Part shown: one piece after another, positions 8,685 through 17,795 of the stretch
Layout: every line of letters begins with the position of its first letter
How positions within the stretch are numbered: position 1 is the first letter of the stretch
Source: Caballeronia sordidicola
GTDB lineage: Bacteria; Pseudomonadota; Gammaproteobacteria; Burkholderiales; Burkholderiaceae
Direction: 5' to 3'
Assembly: GCF_000729995.1 (NCBI RefSeq)
Contig: NZ_JNFG01000215.1
Location: 1-64,000 of the forward strand
Length of the DNA stretch: 64,000 bases
Program-made: the position numbers and the translations under genes
The notes under the pieces: generated by a model
What the model was told of the DNA's origin: nothing
The model's input: only the letters and a program-made list of their open reading frames with translations
Databases searched by the model: none

Positions 8685-8999
8685 ATGGAGACGATTGCGT
8701 TCAGGATGACCCTCAAACCGGGCCGGCGCGATGAATACGAGCGGCGTCATCGCGACATATGGCCCGAGCTGGCCGAGGCGTTACGCCACGCCGGAATCCG
8801 CGACTACCGGATTTTCCTCGACGAAACCACGGGGCACCTGTTCGCCACGCTCAAGCGTGAGCGCGATCACACCATGGACGCGTTGCCCGATCTGCCCATC
8901 ATGCGCAAATGGTGGGACAGCATGGCCGACCTGATGGAAACAAACCCTGACCGCTCGCCGGTGCAAACCGCGCTCGTGCCGGTCTTCCATCTACCCTGA
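8685..8999 (+). CDS. rhaM: L-rhamnose mutarotase
   Basis: Small 104-residue dimeric enzyme that interconverts the alpha and beta anomers of L-rhamnose. The length equals that of E. coli RhaM and the key stretches agree: Y-E-R-R-H-R-D-I-W-P-E-L near residues 17-28, the central M-R-K-W-W-D-S-M-A-D-L-M (about 71-82), N-P-D-R-S-P, and the ending V-F-H-L-P. The start is the ATG giving M-E-T-I-A-F with a weak AAGG site; upstream in-frame codons extend into the promoter region. It leads the transport operon. Confidence 0.93.
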   Translation: METIAFRMTLKPGRRDEYERRHRDIWPELAEALRHAGIRDYRIFLDETTGHLFATLKRERDHTMDALPDLPIMRKWWDSMADLMETNPDRSPVQTALVPVFHLP

Positions 9000-9037
9000 C
9001 GCGTTTGCTTTAGCCTTTGCGGCACGAGGACATATCC

Positions 9038-9928
9038 ATGCAGGTTGTCGATCCGCACATTCACCTTTGGGACTTGAAGACGCATCACTATCCGTGGCTG
9101 GCAAACCCGGGGAAGTCGTTCGTCGGCGATGCAAGCGAGTTGAAGCATGACTATTTGATCGCTGATTTGCTGCGCGATGCCGGTTCGGTCCAGGTACTCA
9201 AGCTCGTGCATGTGGATGCCAATCACGATCCCGCCGATCCGGTGGAAGAAACGCGCTGGCTGCAGCATGTTGCCGACAACGAAGGCCACGGGTTGCCGAA
9301 CGCGATCGTGGCGGGCGCGGATTTATCGGCGGATAACGTGCAGGAAGTGCTCGAAGGGCACGCCGTATTCGCCAATACGCGCGGCATTCGGCAGATACTC
9401 AACGTGCATGCAAAGCCACTTTATGACTACGTGGGCCGGCACTACATGCGTGAACCGCAATGGCGCAAGAACTTCGCCCTGCTGAAACGGTATTCGATGT
9501 CGTTCGACCTGCAGCTCTACCCGTCGCAAATGAAAGAAGCGGCTGAGCTTGCACAGGAACATCCCGACACACAGTTCATCGTGAATCATGCCGGCATGTT
9601 CGTTGATCGTTCTTCGGTGGAGGGGTTTCGTGCATGGCGTGACGGGTTGCGTGCGCTGGCCGCATGTCCGAATGTGGCGGTGAAGATCAGTGGGCTCGCC
9701 ATGTTCGATCACGAGTGGACTGTCGAAAGTTTTCGGCCGTATGTGCTCGAGACCATCGATACGTTTGGTTGCGAGCGCGCGATGTTTGCATCGAACTTTC
9801 CGGTGGATCGCTTGTTCGCCACGTATGAAGGATTGTGGAACGCCTATGCATCGATCGTGAAAGACCTGAGCGACACAGAAAAAGATGCCCTGTTCAAAAG
9901 CAATGCAGAACGAATCTATCGCATCTGA
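9038..9928 (+). CDS. Amidohydrolase-fold L-rhamnono-lactonase
   Basis: Metal-dependent hydrolase of the amidohydrolase-2/COG3618 family, 296 residues from the ATG preceded by ACGAGGA. The N-terminal D-P-H-I-H-L-W motif supplies the first two metal ligands; K-L-V-H-V-D, the V-N-H-A-G-M strand and the late S-N-F-P-V-D segment complete the barrel-type active site. The family includes L-fuconolactone and L-rhamnonolactone hydrolases. Its position between mutarotase and the rhamnose importer makes it the lactonase that opens the product of L-rhamnose dehydrogenase to L-rhamnonate. The exact substrate is inferred from context. Confidence 0.82.
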   Translation: MQVVDPHIHLWDLKTHHYPWLANPGKSFVGDASELKHDYLIADLLRDAGSVQVLKLVHVDANHDPADPVEETRWLQHVADNEGHGLPNAIVAGADLSADNVQEVLEGHAVFANTRGIRQILNVHAKPLYDYVGRHYMREPQWRKNFALLKRYSMSFDLQLYPSQMKEAAELAQEHPDTQFIVNHAGMFVDRSSVEGFRAWRDGLRALAACPNVAVKISGLAMFDHEWTVESFRPYVLETIDTFGCERAMFASNFPVDRLFATYEGLWNAYASIVKDLSDTEKDALFKSNAERIYRI

Positions 9929-9938
9929 AGGAGACAGT

Positions 9939-11462
9939 ATGGGCAATAACAATCCGCCTCGGCTTGAGCTAAGGCACGCGAGCAAGTCGTTTGGCCGCGT
10001 GCGTGCGCTCGGTGACGGCAGCCTCGCGTTGTGGCCGGGTGAAGTGCATGCGTTGCTCGGCGAGAACGGTGCGGGCAAGTCGACGCTGGTCAAGCTGCTG
10101 GCCGGCGTGTATCAGCCGGACTCGGGCGAATTGCTGGTGGATGGGCAGGCGCGTACGTTTGCGAATCCCGCTGAAGCGCGCGACGCGGGTCTCGCCGTGA
10201 TCTATCAGGAACCTACGTTGTTTGCGGATCTCTCCATCGCCGAAAACATCTACATGGGACGTCAGCCGCGCGACCGGATCGGCCGGATTCGCTATGACGA
10301 AATGAATCGCGAAGTGGATGCGTTGTTGCAATCGCTTGGCGTTAACCTACGCGCGGAACGCCTGGTGCGCGGTTTGTCCATTGCCGATCAGCAAGTGGTC
10401 GAGATTGCAAAAGCGCTCTCGCTGAACGCCAATGTGCTGATCATGGACGAGCCGACAGCAGCGTTGTCGCTAACCGAGGTAGAGCGCTTGTTCTCGATCG
10501 TGCGCGCATTGCGTGAACGCGATGCCGCCATTCTTTTCATTACGCACCGGCTGGACGAAGTGTTCGCGCTGACGCAGCGCCTGACGATCATGCGGGACGG
10601 CCTGAAGGTCTTCGACGGCATGACCGCCGACATGACCATCGATTCAATCGTCAGCAAGATGGTCGGACGCGATCTCGATACCTTCTATCCGAAAGCCGAT
10701 GTGGCGCCCGGCGAGGTCCGTCTTTCAGTCCGTAACCTGACTCGCGACGGCGTGTTCAAGAACGTTTCGTTCGAGGTCCGCGCGGGCGAGATCGTGGCGC
10801 TCGCGGGGCTGGTTGGCGCAGGGCGCAGCGAAGTGGCGCGCGCGATCTTCGGCATCGACCAGGTGGATGCGGGCGAGGTTCATATCGCTGGTAAGCCCTT
10901 GCGACTCGGCCGGCCGCAAGCGGCAGTGCGCGCAGGGCTCGCGTTGGTGCCCGAGGACCGGCGTGCGCAAGGTCTTGCGCTGGAACTGAGCATTGCGCGC
11001 AACGCGTCGTTGACGGTGCTGGGACGCCTTGTCAAACACGGGTTGATCTCGTCACGCAGCGAGAATACCCTCGCCGCCGACTGGGGCAAACGCCTGCGGC
11101 TCAAAGCGAGCGATCTGGACGCACCCGTAGGCACGCTGTCGGGCGGCAACCAGCAGAAGGTCGTACTCGGAAAGTGGCTGGCGACAGGGCCTAAAGTGCT
11201 GATCATCGATGAACCGACCCGCGGTATCGACGTAGGCGCCAAGGCGGAGGTGTATCGAACGCTCGCCGAACTCGTGCGCGAAGGCATGGCAGTCCTGATG
11301 ATTTCAAGCGAGCTGCCCGAAGTGCTCGGCATGGCCGATCGCATTCTTGTCATGCACGAAGGACGCATCAGCGCCGACATCGCCCGCGCCGATGCAAGCG
11401 AAGAACGCGTGATGAGCGCCGCACTCGGCGCATCGCCGTCCATGTTGGGGAAGGCGGCATGA
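9939..11462 (+). CDS. rhaT: Rhamnose ABC importer, tandem ATP-binding subunit
   Basis: ATPase of the carbohydrate CUT2 class (RbsA/XylG-like), 507 residues with two nucleotide-binding domains. The first Walker A is G-E-N-G-A-G-K-S-T near residue 40. The second domain has the degenerate G-L-V-G-A-G-R-S-E loop (about 290), followed by L-S-G-G-N-Q-Q-K and the Walker B L-I-I-D-E-P-T. The ATG has GAAGGAGACAG upstream. Its end overlaps the next gene (ATGA). The name follows the Rhizobium rhaSTPQ naming and is not the E. coli RhaT symporter. The substrate comes from the neighbouring enzymes. Confidence 0.88.
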   Translation: MGNNNPPRLELRHASKSFGRVRALGDGSLALWPGEVHALLGENGAGKSTLVKLLAGVYQPDSGELLVDGQARTFANPAEARDAGLAVIYQEPTLFADLSIAENIYMGRQPRDRIGRIRYDEMNREVDALLQSLGVNLRAERLVRGLSIADQQVVEIAKALSLNANVLIMDEPTAALSLTEVERLFSIVRALRERDAAILFITHRLDEVFALTQRLTIMRDGLKVFDGMTADMTIDSIVSKMVGRDLDTFYPKADVAPGEVRLSVRNLTRDGVFKNVSFEVRAGEIVALAGLVGAGRSEVARAIFGIDQVDAGEVHIAGKPLRLGRPQAAVRAGLALVPEDRRAQGLALELSIARNASLTVLGRLVKHGLISSRSENTLAADWGKRLRLKASDLDAPVGTLSGGNQQKVVLGKWLATGPKVLIIDEPTRGIDVGAKAEVYRTLAELVREGMAVLMISSELPEVLGMADRILVMHEGRISADIARADASEERVMSAALGASPSMLGKAA

Positions 11463-12502
11463 TGACACGACATTCTCCCGCCATGCCCGCCGTGCACGCA
11501 CCCAAGCCCAAACGTCGCAACTTGCTGGCGGACCTCGTTCGCAGCCGCGAGGCGACCTTGTTTGTCGTGCTGATTGCGCTGGTCGCGGCCACTGCCGCGG
11601 TAAAACCTGAGTTCCTGAACCTGCAGAATCTGCGCGACGTCCTGCTCAACGTATCGATCATCGGCTTGCTCACGGCGGGCATGACGGTAGTGATGCTGAT
11701 GCGGCATATCGATCTGTCGGTAGCGTCCGTTGTCGGTGTCAGCGCGTATTCGGTCGGCAGTCTCTTCGTGATGTTTCCGCACATGCCGATAGCGGTCGCG
11801 ATGCTCGCGGGCATCACCATCGGCTTGGCGATCGGTGCGGTGAACGGCACGCTGATCACGTTCGGGCGCGTGCCTTCGCTGGTGGCAACTTTGTCGACGC
11901 TGTATATCGTGCGCGGCGCCGATTACGCCTGGGTCCACGGCGGCCAGATCAACGCGACCAGCCTTCCCGATGCGTTCTCGCGTATTGCTACGGGTTCGCT
12001 GCTTGGCTTGCCGAACCTCGTTTTGATCGCAGTGGTCGTGCTGTTCGCGATTGGCGTCTATCTGAAGCAATATCGCGGCGGGCGTGAGCATTACGCGATC
12101 GGGTCGAACCCTGAAGCCGCACGGCTTGCCGGTATTCGCGTAGAGCGTCGCGTGATGATCGGCTTCCTGTTGTCCGGCGCGATTGCGGGCCTCGCGGGCG
12201 TGCTGTGGCTTGCGCGTTTCGGCACGGTCGAAGCGAGCACCGCGAAGGGCATCGAGTTGCAGGTGGTGGCCGCAGCCGTGGTGGGCAGCGTGGCGATCAC
12301 GGGCGGCGTGGGCACCATCCTTGGCGCGACACTTGGTGCGCTTGTGCTCGGCGTGATCAACATTGCGCTCGTGGTGTTGCGCGTATCGCCGTTCTGGCAG
12401 CAGGCCATTCAGGGAGCATTGATCGTTGCGGCGATCACGCTCGACACATTGCTGGCGCGCTCGGTCGCGCGCCGCATGATGAGGAAACGCGACCATGGCT
12501 AA
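11459..12502 (+). CDS. rhaP: Rhamnose ABC importer, permease subunit 1
   Basis: CUT2-class membrane permease (BPD_transp_2) of about 347 residues with eight to ten hydrophobic helices. It carries the family motif M-R-H-I-D-L-S-V-A-S-V-V-G (about 80-92) and the cytoplasmic E-A-A-R-L-A-G-I loop that contacts the ATPase (near residue 220). An ATGA overlap with rhaT and an 8-bp overlap with the next permease show translational coupling. The two permeases form the heterodimeric channel. Confidence 0.88.
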   Translation: MMTRHSPAMPAVHAPKPKRRNLLADLVRSREATLFVVLIALVAATAAVKPEFLNLQNLRDVLLNVSIIGLLTAGMTVVMLMRHIDLSVASVVGVSAYSVGSLFVMFPHMPIAVAMLAGITIGLAIGAVNGTLITFGRVPSLVATLSTLYIVRGADYAWVHGGQINATSLPDAFSRIATGSLLGLPNLVLIAVVVLFAIGVYLKQYRGGREHYAIGSNPEAARLAGIRVERRVMIGFLLSGAIAGLAGVLWLARFGTVEASTAKGIELQVVAAAVVGSVAITGGVGTILGATLGALVLGVINIALVVLRVSPFWQQAIQGALIVAAITLDTLLARSVARRMMRKRDHG

Positions 12503-13499
12503 ACCTGATTCCGCACTTGCTTTGACGAAGCGCCGGCATCTCTCATGGGAAACCATGCTGGTGGTGGTGCTCGTGTTGGGACTGATCCTCGGCCGCGTGT
12601 TGTCGCCCGTGTTCCTCTCGAGCGCCAACCTCTCGAACATGCTCGCCGACTTCACCGAGATCGCGCTGATCGCCTTGCCGATGACGCTGATCATTGTCGC
12701 GGCTGAAATCGATTTGTCGGTGGCGTCGGTGCTTGGCGCATCGAGTGCGCTGATGGGCGTGCTCTGGCACATGGGCTTGCCCATGCCGCTGGTGATTGCG
12801 ATCGTGCTGGTTGCCGGAACGCTTGCCGGCCTGTTCAACGGGCTCGTGATCGTGCGCTTCAATCTTCCCTCGCTTGCCGTCACCATCGGCACCCTGGCGT
12901 TGTTTCGCGGCCTGGCATACGTGCTGCTCGGTGACCAGGCTGTCGCGGATTTTCCCGCGTCCTATACGGCGTTCGGAATGGATACGATCGCGGCCTTCCT
13001 GCCCATGCCGTTTGTCCTTGTCGTCATTGGCGCGGTCGTTTTCACGGTGCTGCTGCAAGCTACGCCGTTCGGGCGCAGCCTCTACGCGATCGGTGCGAAT
13101 CCGGTTGCCGCGCAGTTTTCCGGCATCGACGTGGCGCGCACGAAGCTCAAGCTCTTCATGCTGTCCGGCGCGATGAGCGCGCTCGCGGCCGTGGTCTATA
13201 CCCTGCGCTTCACGAGCGCTCGCGGAGATAACGGCGAGGGCTTTGAGTTGTCGGTGATCGCAGCGGTGTTGTTCGGGGGCGTGAGCATCTTCGGTGGACG
13301 TGGGTCCATGATCGGCGTGCTTCTGTCGTTGCTGATCATCGGCGTGTTGCGCAATGCGTTGACGCTCTCGGATGTATCGAGCGAGACGCTGACCATTGTG
13401 ACCGGTGGCTTGTTGTTGTCGTCAGTGCTGATTCCGAATCTTGTTGCACGTTGGCGTGTCATGCGTGAAAAACGCATGATGACGCAGACGCTTTCATGA
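12495..13499 (+). CDS. rhaQ: Rhamnose ABC importer, permease subunit 2
   Basis: Second CUT2 permease, 334 residues. It has A-A-E-I-D-L-S-V-A-S-V-L-G near residue 75 and the ATPase-contact loop N-P-V-A-A-Q-F-S-G-I near 200, and is clearly paralogous to the preceding permease. A GAGG site lies inside the end of the upstream gene. It is followed by 80 bp containing a small hairpin and then the binding-protein gene. Confidence 0.88.
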   Translation: MAKPDSALALTKRRHLSWETMLVVVLVLGLILGRVLSPVFLSSANLSNMLADFTEIALIALPMTLIIVAAEIDLSVASVLGASSALMGVLWHMGLPMPLVIAIVLVAGTLAGLFNGLVIVRFNLPSLAVTIGTLALFRGLAYVLLGDQAVADFPASYTAFGMDTIAAFLPMPFVLVVIGAVVFTVLLQATPFGRSLYAIGANPVAAQFSGIDVARTKLKLFMLSGAMSALAAVVYTLRFTSARGDNGEGFELSVIAAVLFGGVSIFGGRGSMIGVLLSLLIIGVLRNALTLSDVSSETLTIVTGGLLLSSVLIPNLVARWRVMREKRMMTQTLS

Positions 13500-13528
13500 A
13501 GCTTGGCTTTTTAAAACCAGCGTGAAGA

Positions 13529-13552
13529 CTCCGGCCATTCATTGAACCGGAG
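13529..13552 (+). promoter_or_regulatory. Intercistronic hairpin before the rhamnose binding-protein gene
   Basis: Inverted repeat CTCCGG (13529-13534) and CCGGAG (13547-13552) between rhaQ and rhaS, without a T-tract. It may stabilise the downstream message so that binding protein exceeds membrane subunits; this is inference. Confidence 0.35.
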
Positions 13553-13579
13553 CAGCGCGCGACATCAGGAGACACAAGC

Positions 13580-14605
13580 ATGTTCAAACCCTTCAAGTCC
13601 ATTCGCGGTCCGGCGCTATGCGCCGCGCTGATCGCGGTGTCCGCGGCGGCAATGATTCCGGTCAGCGCGAACGCCGCGGATCTGAAGAAAGACCTGAAAA
13701 TAGCGTTCCTGCCCAAGCAGATCAACAACCCCTACGAGGTGATTGCCGACGACGGCGGTCTCGCTGCAATCAAGGAGATGGGCGGTCAGGGCAAGGTAGT
13801 GGGACCGTCGGATGCGGGCGCATCGTCACAGGTCCAGTACATCAACACGCTGATCACGCAACGCCAGGATGCAATCGTGATTGCCGCGAACGATGCCAAC
13901 GCGGTCGTGCCGTACTTGAAGAAGGCGATGGCGCAGGGCGTGAAGGTCGTGACCTTCGACTCGGATACCGCACCCGAGGGCCGCCAGATCTTCGTCAATC
14001 AGGCGAACTCGGAAGGCATCGGTCGGGGGCAGGTGCAGTTGATGTCGAAGCTGATTGGCGGCGAGGGTGAGTTCGCGATCCTCTCAGCCACTCCAAACGC
14101 CACGAACCAGAACACCTGGATCAAGTGGATGGAGGAGGAGCTGAAGAAGCCGGAATATTCGAAGATGAAGCTGGTGAAGATTGCCTACGGTAACGATGAC
14201 GACCAGAAATCGTTCGTCGAAACGCAGGGCTTGTTGCAAGCGTATCCGAACCTGAAGGGCATCATTTCCCCGACGACCGTGGGTATTGCAGCGGCGGCAC
14301 GTTATATCTCGACATCGCCGGCCAAGGGTAAGGTCGAGGTGACCGGGCTGGGCACGCCGAACCAGATGCGCGCGTTCATCAAGAACGGCACCGTGAAGGC
14401 GTTCCAGTTGTGGGATCCGGGTCAACTCGGCTACCTCGCGGCGTACGCGGCGGCTAACCTTGCTTCAGGCACGATCACGGGCAAGGAAGGCGACAGCTTC
14501 GACGCAGGCAAGCTGGGCAAGCGCACGGTAGGCAAGAGCGGCGAAGTCGTGCTTGGACCGCCGACCACGTTTGATTCTTCCAATATCGACAACTTCAATT
14601 TCTAG
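13580..14605 (+). CDS. rhaS: L-rhamnose ABC importer, substrate-binding protein
   Basis: Periplasmic type-I sugar-binding protein of 341 residues. It has a signal peptide (basic start, hydrophobic core to about residue 32, S-A-N-A-A cleavage), then F-L-P-K-Q-I-N-N-P-Y, G-P-S-D-A-G-A-S-S-Q and V-T-F-D-S-D-T-A lining the sugar pocket. These match the RhaS binding proteins of the Rhizobium-type rhamnose importer. GGAGAC precedes the ATG. It closes the transport operon and is followed by a strong terminator. Confidence 0.9.
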   Translation: MFKPFKSIRGPALCAALIAVSAAAMIPVSANAADLKKDLKIAFLPKQINNPYEVIADDGGLAAIKEMGGQGKVVGPSDAGASSQVQYINTLITQRQDAIVIAANDANAVVPYLKKAMAQGVKVVTFDSDTAPEGRQIFVNQANSEGIGRGQVQLMSKLIGGEGEFAILSATPNATNQNTWIKWMEEELKKPEYSKMKLVKIAYGNDDDQKSFVETQGLLQAYPNLKGIISPTTVGIAAAARYISTSPAKGKVEVTGLGTPNQMRAFIKNGTVKAFQLWDPGQLGYLAAYAAANLASGTITGKEGDSFDAGKLGKRTVGKSGEVVLGPPTTFDSSNIDNFNF

Positions 14606-14660
14606 AGCGAAGTCTGCGGAAGAGCGAAAATGTTGTTGGGAAGAGAGATGCACGTAAGGG

Positions 14661-14698
14661 CCGGTGCCCAATCCTGGATTGGGCACCGGTCTTTTTTT
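14661..14698 (+). terminator. Strong rho-independent terminator after rhaS
   Basis: GC-rich stem CCGGTGCCCAAT (14661-14672) pairing with ATTGGGCACCGG (14678-14689), a 5-nt loop and a run of seven T. It ends the rhamnose transport operon and separates it from the convergent ETF operon. Confidence 0.93.
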
Positions 14699-14747
14699 GT
14701 ACTGGTGGAACTGAACACAGGGCTGAATCGATGCGAGAAACCCGCGT

Positions 14748-15686
14748 TCAAGGCACGTCCCCTGTTGCGCGTGCGTGAGCATCGAGTTCGCCCATGACAT
14801 CGAAAAGATCGCCGACGATACCGTAATCGGCCACTGAAAAAATCGGTGCGTCAGGGTCCTTGTTCACGGCCACGATAACCCGTGAATCCTTCATCCCGGC
14901 CAGATGCTGGATTGCGCCGGAGATGCCGAACGCAAGATAGATGTCCGGTGCGACGGTCTTGCCCGTTTGCCCGACCTGCGCGGCGTTAGGCGCATAACCC
15001 GCATCCACTGCCGCGCGCGATGCACCGAGCGCCGCCCCCATGTTGCGGGCCAACGTGCCGAGCTTGTCCATATTCTCCTTCGATGCCAGTCCCCGGCCTC
15101 CGGCGACCACGATTCGCGCGCTTGACAGATCGTGCGCGTCAAGCGCCGCGCCCTGTTGGTCGATCAAAACGGTCGCGGTGAAGGGTGCGACGGGATCGAG
15201 CGCGACGATCGACGCTGTACCACCAGTTGCGCAAGCAGGCCCGAACGATGACGTCCGAATAGTGGCGAAGAGCGTGGTGCTCGTACTTTCGATTGTCGCG
15301 ACCACGCTGCCTGCATAGAGGCCGCGCACGAAACGCTGCGCGCTCACGACACGCGTGATGTCCGCGAGAAACGCGTTGCCGCTCAACGCGGCGGCTCGTG
15401 GAAGGGCTGCGCGTCCCGCTGTACGGTGGCTCGCGGCAATCATGGAGTAATCCGAAGTAATACGCTGAAGAAGCGCAGCAAGCGTTTCAGGATTGGGTAC
15501 GTCCTCCGATGCCAGCAGCACGCGCCCGATGCCGTCGACGCACGCAGCCGCATTCGCCATGGCAGGCGAAAACGTGAGCACGTCCACCGGCAGGCCACGC
15601 CCGCTCGCGGCCTGGATGACACGCAGGGTTGCATCGGCGATCGCACCGTCTTCCCATTCTCCTACGACAAGACTTCTCATGGTCAC
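14748..15686 (-). CDS. etfA: Electron transfer flavoprotein alpha subunit
   Basis: FAD-carrying large subunit of an electron transfer flavoprotein, about 310 residues. The C-terminal FAD domain is clear: G-G-R-G-L-A-S-K-E-N (about residues 197-206), S-R-A-A-V-D-A-G, Q-V-G-Q-T-G-K-T-V-A-P-D, F-G-I-S-G-A-I-Q-H and the I-V-G-D-L terminal helix. The start is a GTG overlapping the stop of the beta-subunit gene (GTGA), with an ATG two codons later. It is cotranscribed with etfB and an FAD amine dehydrogenase, so it is probably dedicated to carrying electrons from that enzyme to ETF:quinone oxidoreductase, rather than serving fatty-acid oxidation. Confidence 0.9.
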   Translation of the reverse strand: MTMRSLVVGEWEDGAIADATLRVIQAASGRGLPVDVLTFSPAMANAAACVDGIGRVLLASEDVPNPETLAALLQRITSDYSMIAASHRTAGRAALPRAAALSGNAFLADITRVVSAQRFVRGLYAGSVVATIESTSTTLFATIRTSSFGPACATGGTASIVALDPVAPFTATVLIDQQGAALDAHDLSSARIVVAGGRGLASKENMDKLGTLARNMGAALGASRAAVDAGYAPNAAQVGQTGKTVAPDIYLAFGISGAIQHLAGMKDSRVIVAVNKDPDAPIFSVADYGIVGDLFDVMGELDAHARATGDVP

Positions 15687-16456
15687 GCTCCCACGTTCTG
15701 AAACAGGCGCTTGCTGCCGATGGCGCCGAGTAGCGCGGCGGTATCGGCGACTTTGATACCGGGCTTGCGGACCGCCGGCTCGGTCATCTCTACAATCCGT
15801 ATTTGTGTGCCGAGCTCGACGTTGAACGTGGCGGCATCGAGCGTGCGCAGCGGCTTTTGTTTCGCCTTCACGATGCTCGGCAACGTGACGCGGCGAGGCT
15901 CGGCCAGGCGCAGGTCCGCACTGACCACGGCAGGCCCGTCAAGGCGCCAGGTGGCTGTGCCGGCGTCGTCGCCGCAGGTGACCAGCCAACTGCTTCCGGC
16001 CGCTTCCATCGCAGATGCATTGAGCGCCTGTGGCCAGCCGAGCAACGCGGCCAGCATGGCTGCGACGCCGCCGATGTCGTCATCAATCGCCTGCTTGCCG
16101 CATAGCACGAGACCGTACGCATCGATATCGGCATCGGCAGTCATGAACGCATGCAGGAGACGCGCTATGCCGAGCGAGTCCGGTGAAGCATTGGCTGTAT
16201 CAATCAGCACCGCGTTGTCCGCACCCATCGCCAACGCGGTGCGCAGCACGTCCTGACAAACGGGCAGGCCGCAGGTGAGCACGGTCACGCTCGACGCAAC
16301 CCCCGCTTCGCGCAGACGCAAGGCTTGTTCGACAGCGCATTCGTCGAACGGGTTGAGCGACATTTTCAGGCCCGCTGTATCAACGCTGCCTGCGGAGCCG
16401 ATGCGAACGCGCACGTTGGCATCGACGACCCGTTTCACGGGGACGAGAATTTTCAT
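15683..16456 (-). CDS. etfB: Electron transfer flavoprotein beta subunit
   Basis: AMP-binding small ETF subunit, 257 residues from the ATG giving M-K-I-L-V-P-V-K-R-V, the usual family start; an ATG two codons earlier is also possible. Visible motifs are N-P-F-D-E-C-A-V-E-Q-A-L-R (about 38-50) and C-G-K-Q-A-I-D-D-D near 125-135, both diagnostic of the beta subunit. It begins 28 bp after the FAD dehydrogenase gene ends and overlaps etfA. Confidence 0.9.
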   Translation of the reverse strand: MKILVPVKRVVDANVRVRIGSAGSVDTAGLKMSLNPFDECAVEQALRLREAGVASSVTVLTCGLPVCQDVLRTALAMGADNAVLIDTANASPDSLGIARLLHAFMTADADIDAYGLVLCGKQAIDDDIGGVAAMLAALLGWPQALNASAMEAAGSSWLVTCGDDAGTATWRLDGPAVVSADLRLAEPRRVTLPSIVKAKQKPLRTLDAATFNVELGTQIRIVEMTEPAVRKPGIKVADTAALLGAIGSKRLFQNVGA

Positions 16457-16484
16457 GATCATTTCAGGGTTATCGTCGAAGCGC

Positions 16485-17672
16485 TCAGGACACCGCACCT
16501 GAACCGTATTTGCCGACCAGCAACGCACCGCTCGCGAAACGATCGAGCGCGTATGGCGCGAGCGCGACGTCGGTGGCCTGGCCCAGCGCGTGCTGCGCGA
16601 GAATCTTGCCGATTCCCGGCGACAGCTTGAAGCCGTGCCCGGAGAAGCCGAACCCGACCGTCAAACCTTCTATGTCGCCAACCGGCCCGAGCACGGGGTT
16701 CCAGTCGGGTGTGACGTCGTACACCCCGGTCCACGATGAAGCGAGCCCCGACATTTCATACGCGGGAAAACGCTCTGCAACCTGGGCACCGACTTCGCCG
16801 ACATAGTCGAGCGAGATATCCCCTTGCTCGGTCTCCGGCGCGTTCAGCGTTTCGCCGACCACACCTTCGGACACCAGCATCTGGCTACCGCCGTAGCTGC
16901 GGAAATACAGCATGCCGGGCGAGCCGAGATCCTTGAAGGCCGGCATGCTGAAGGTATAGGGCGCGGCCTCGCATTCCAGAGCGAGCACCGTATGGCGTTC
17001 CGGCTTGACGGGCAACGGCACGCCGATCCACCCGGCAAGCTCCGGTGTCCAGATGTTCTGCGTGCTGATCAGCGCCCCGCAACTGAAGTTGCCGGCGGAC
17101 GTTTCGATGCCGGTCACCCGGCGCCCTTCACGCACGAGTCCGGTCACATTCGTGTTTTCCATGAACTTCACGCCGCGCCGGCGAGCCGAGCGCGCGAAGC
17201 CCGTCGCGACCAGATAAGCATCGGCGAAACCCGCCTCGGGTTCGTAGCCGATCAACGCGGCATCGTCGAATTGAGCGATCGGCAAACGCTCGCGCGCTTC
17301 AGCCTTGGAGAGCAGTTGCACTTCGATGCCCATGCCTTGCTGCGCGTCGAGCGAAGCTTGCAGCGGCGCGAGCTTGTCGCCTTCGGGCGCGCAGATCATA
17401 TAACCGCATTTCACGAGACCGCAGGAGGCTTCGTCGTCGTCCACATAAGCCGCGAAGTTGTTGAACGCGTGCCAGGATGAACGCGCGAGTTCCACGTTCT
17501 GCCGCACGGAATAGTGCGTGCGCAATAGCCCCGACGACTGCGACGTCGTGCCGGCTCCAATCGTGCCGCGATCCACGACCAGCACGCTTTTGGCCCCGAG
17601 CGCTGCGAGGTGATGGGCAACCGATGCGCCGATAACCCCGGCGCCGATCACGATGAAGTCGTAATGGCTCAT
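16485..17672 (-). CDS. DadA/SoxB-type FAD-dependent amine dehydrogenase
   Basis: Flavoprotein of the DAO superfamily (D-amino-acid, sarcosine and dimethylglycine oxidoreductases), 395 residues. The N-terminal dinucleotide motif V-I-G-A-G-V-I-G-A-S is at about residues 8-17, with V-V-D-R-G near 37-41, T-T-S-Q-S-S-G near 49-55 and the late G-F-S-G-H-G-F-K-L-S-P-G motif near 350. I choose the ATG giving M-S-H-Y-D-F with AGGAAG upstream. It leads an operon with etfB and etfA, so it is an ETF-coupled dehydrogenase rather than an oxygen-reducing oxidase. A secondary or N-methylated amino acid is the likeliest substrate; it is not determined here. Confidence 0.85.
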   Translation of the reverse strand: MSHYDFIVIGAGVIGASVAHHLAALGAKSVLVVDRGTIGAGTTSQSSGLLRTHYSVRQNVELARSSWHAFNNFAAYVDDDEASCGLVKCGYMICAPEGDKLAPLQASLDAQQGMGIEVQLLSKAEARERLPIAQFDDAALIGYEPEAGFADAYLVATGFARSARRRGVKFMENTNVTGLVREGRRVTGIETSAGNFSCGALISTQNIWTPELAGWIGVPLPVKPERHTVLALECEAAPYTFSMPAFKDLGSPGMLYFRSYGGSQMLVSEGVVGETLNAPETEQGDISLDYVGEVGAQVAERFPAYEMSGLASSWTGVYDVTPDWNPVLGPVGDIEGLTVGFGFSGHGFKLSPGIGKILAQHALGQATDVALAPYALDRFASGALLVGKYGSGAVS

Positions 17673-17795
17673 GGCACTTCCTGAAAGAAGATCGATGAGC
17701 GGATTGTAGGGAGGCGAAATGCTAGGTCGCTTTGTATTAGGCAAACTTATGCAGAGCGCGCGGATTGCTGGTCACGGCGCGACATGGCAAGAGCT

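Noticed and set aside
10880..12892. A 670-residue minus-strand open frame across the rhamnose importer genes
   Set aside because: It is antisense to well-supported ATPase and permease genes, has low-complexity Arg/Ala/Gly-rich composition and no domain; long false frames are common in GC-rich DNA.
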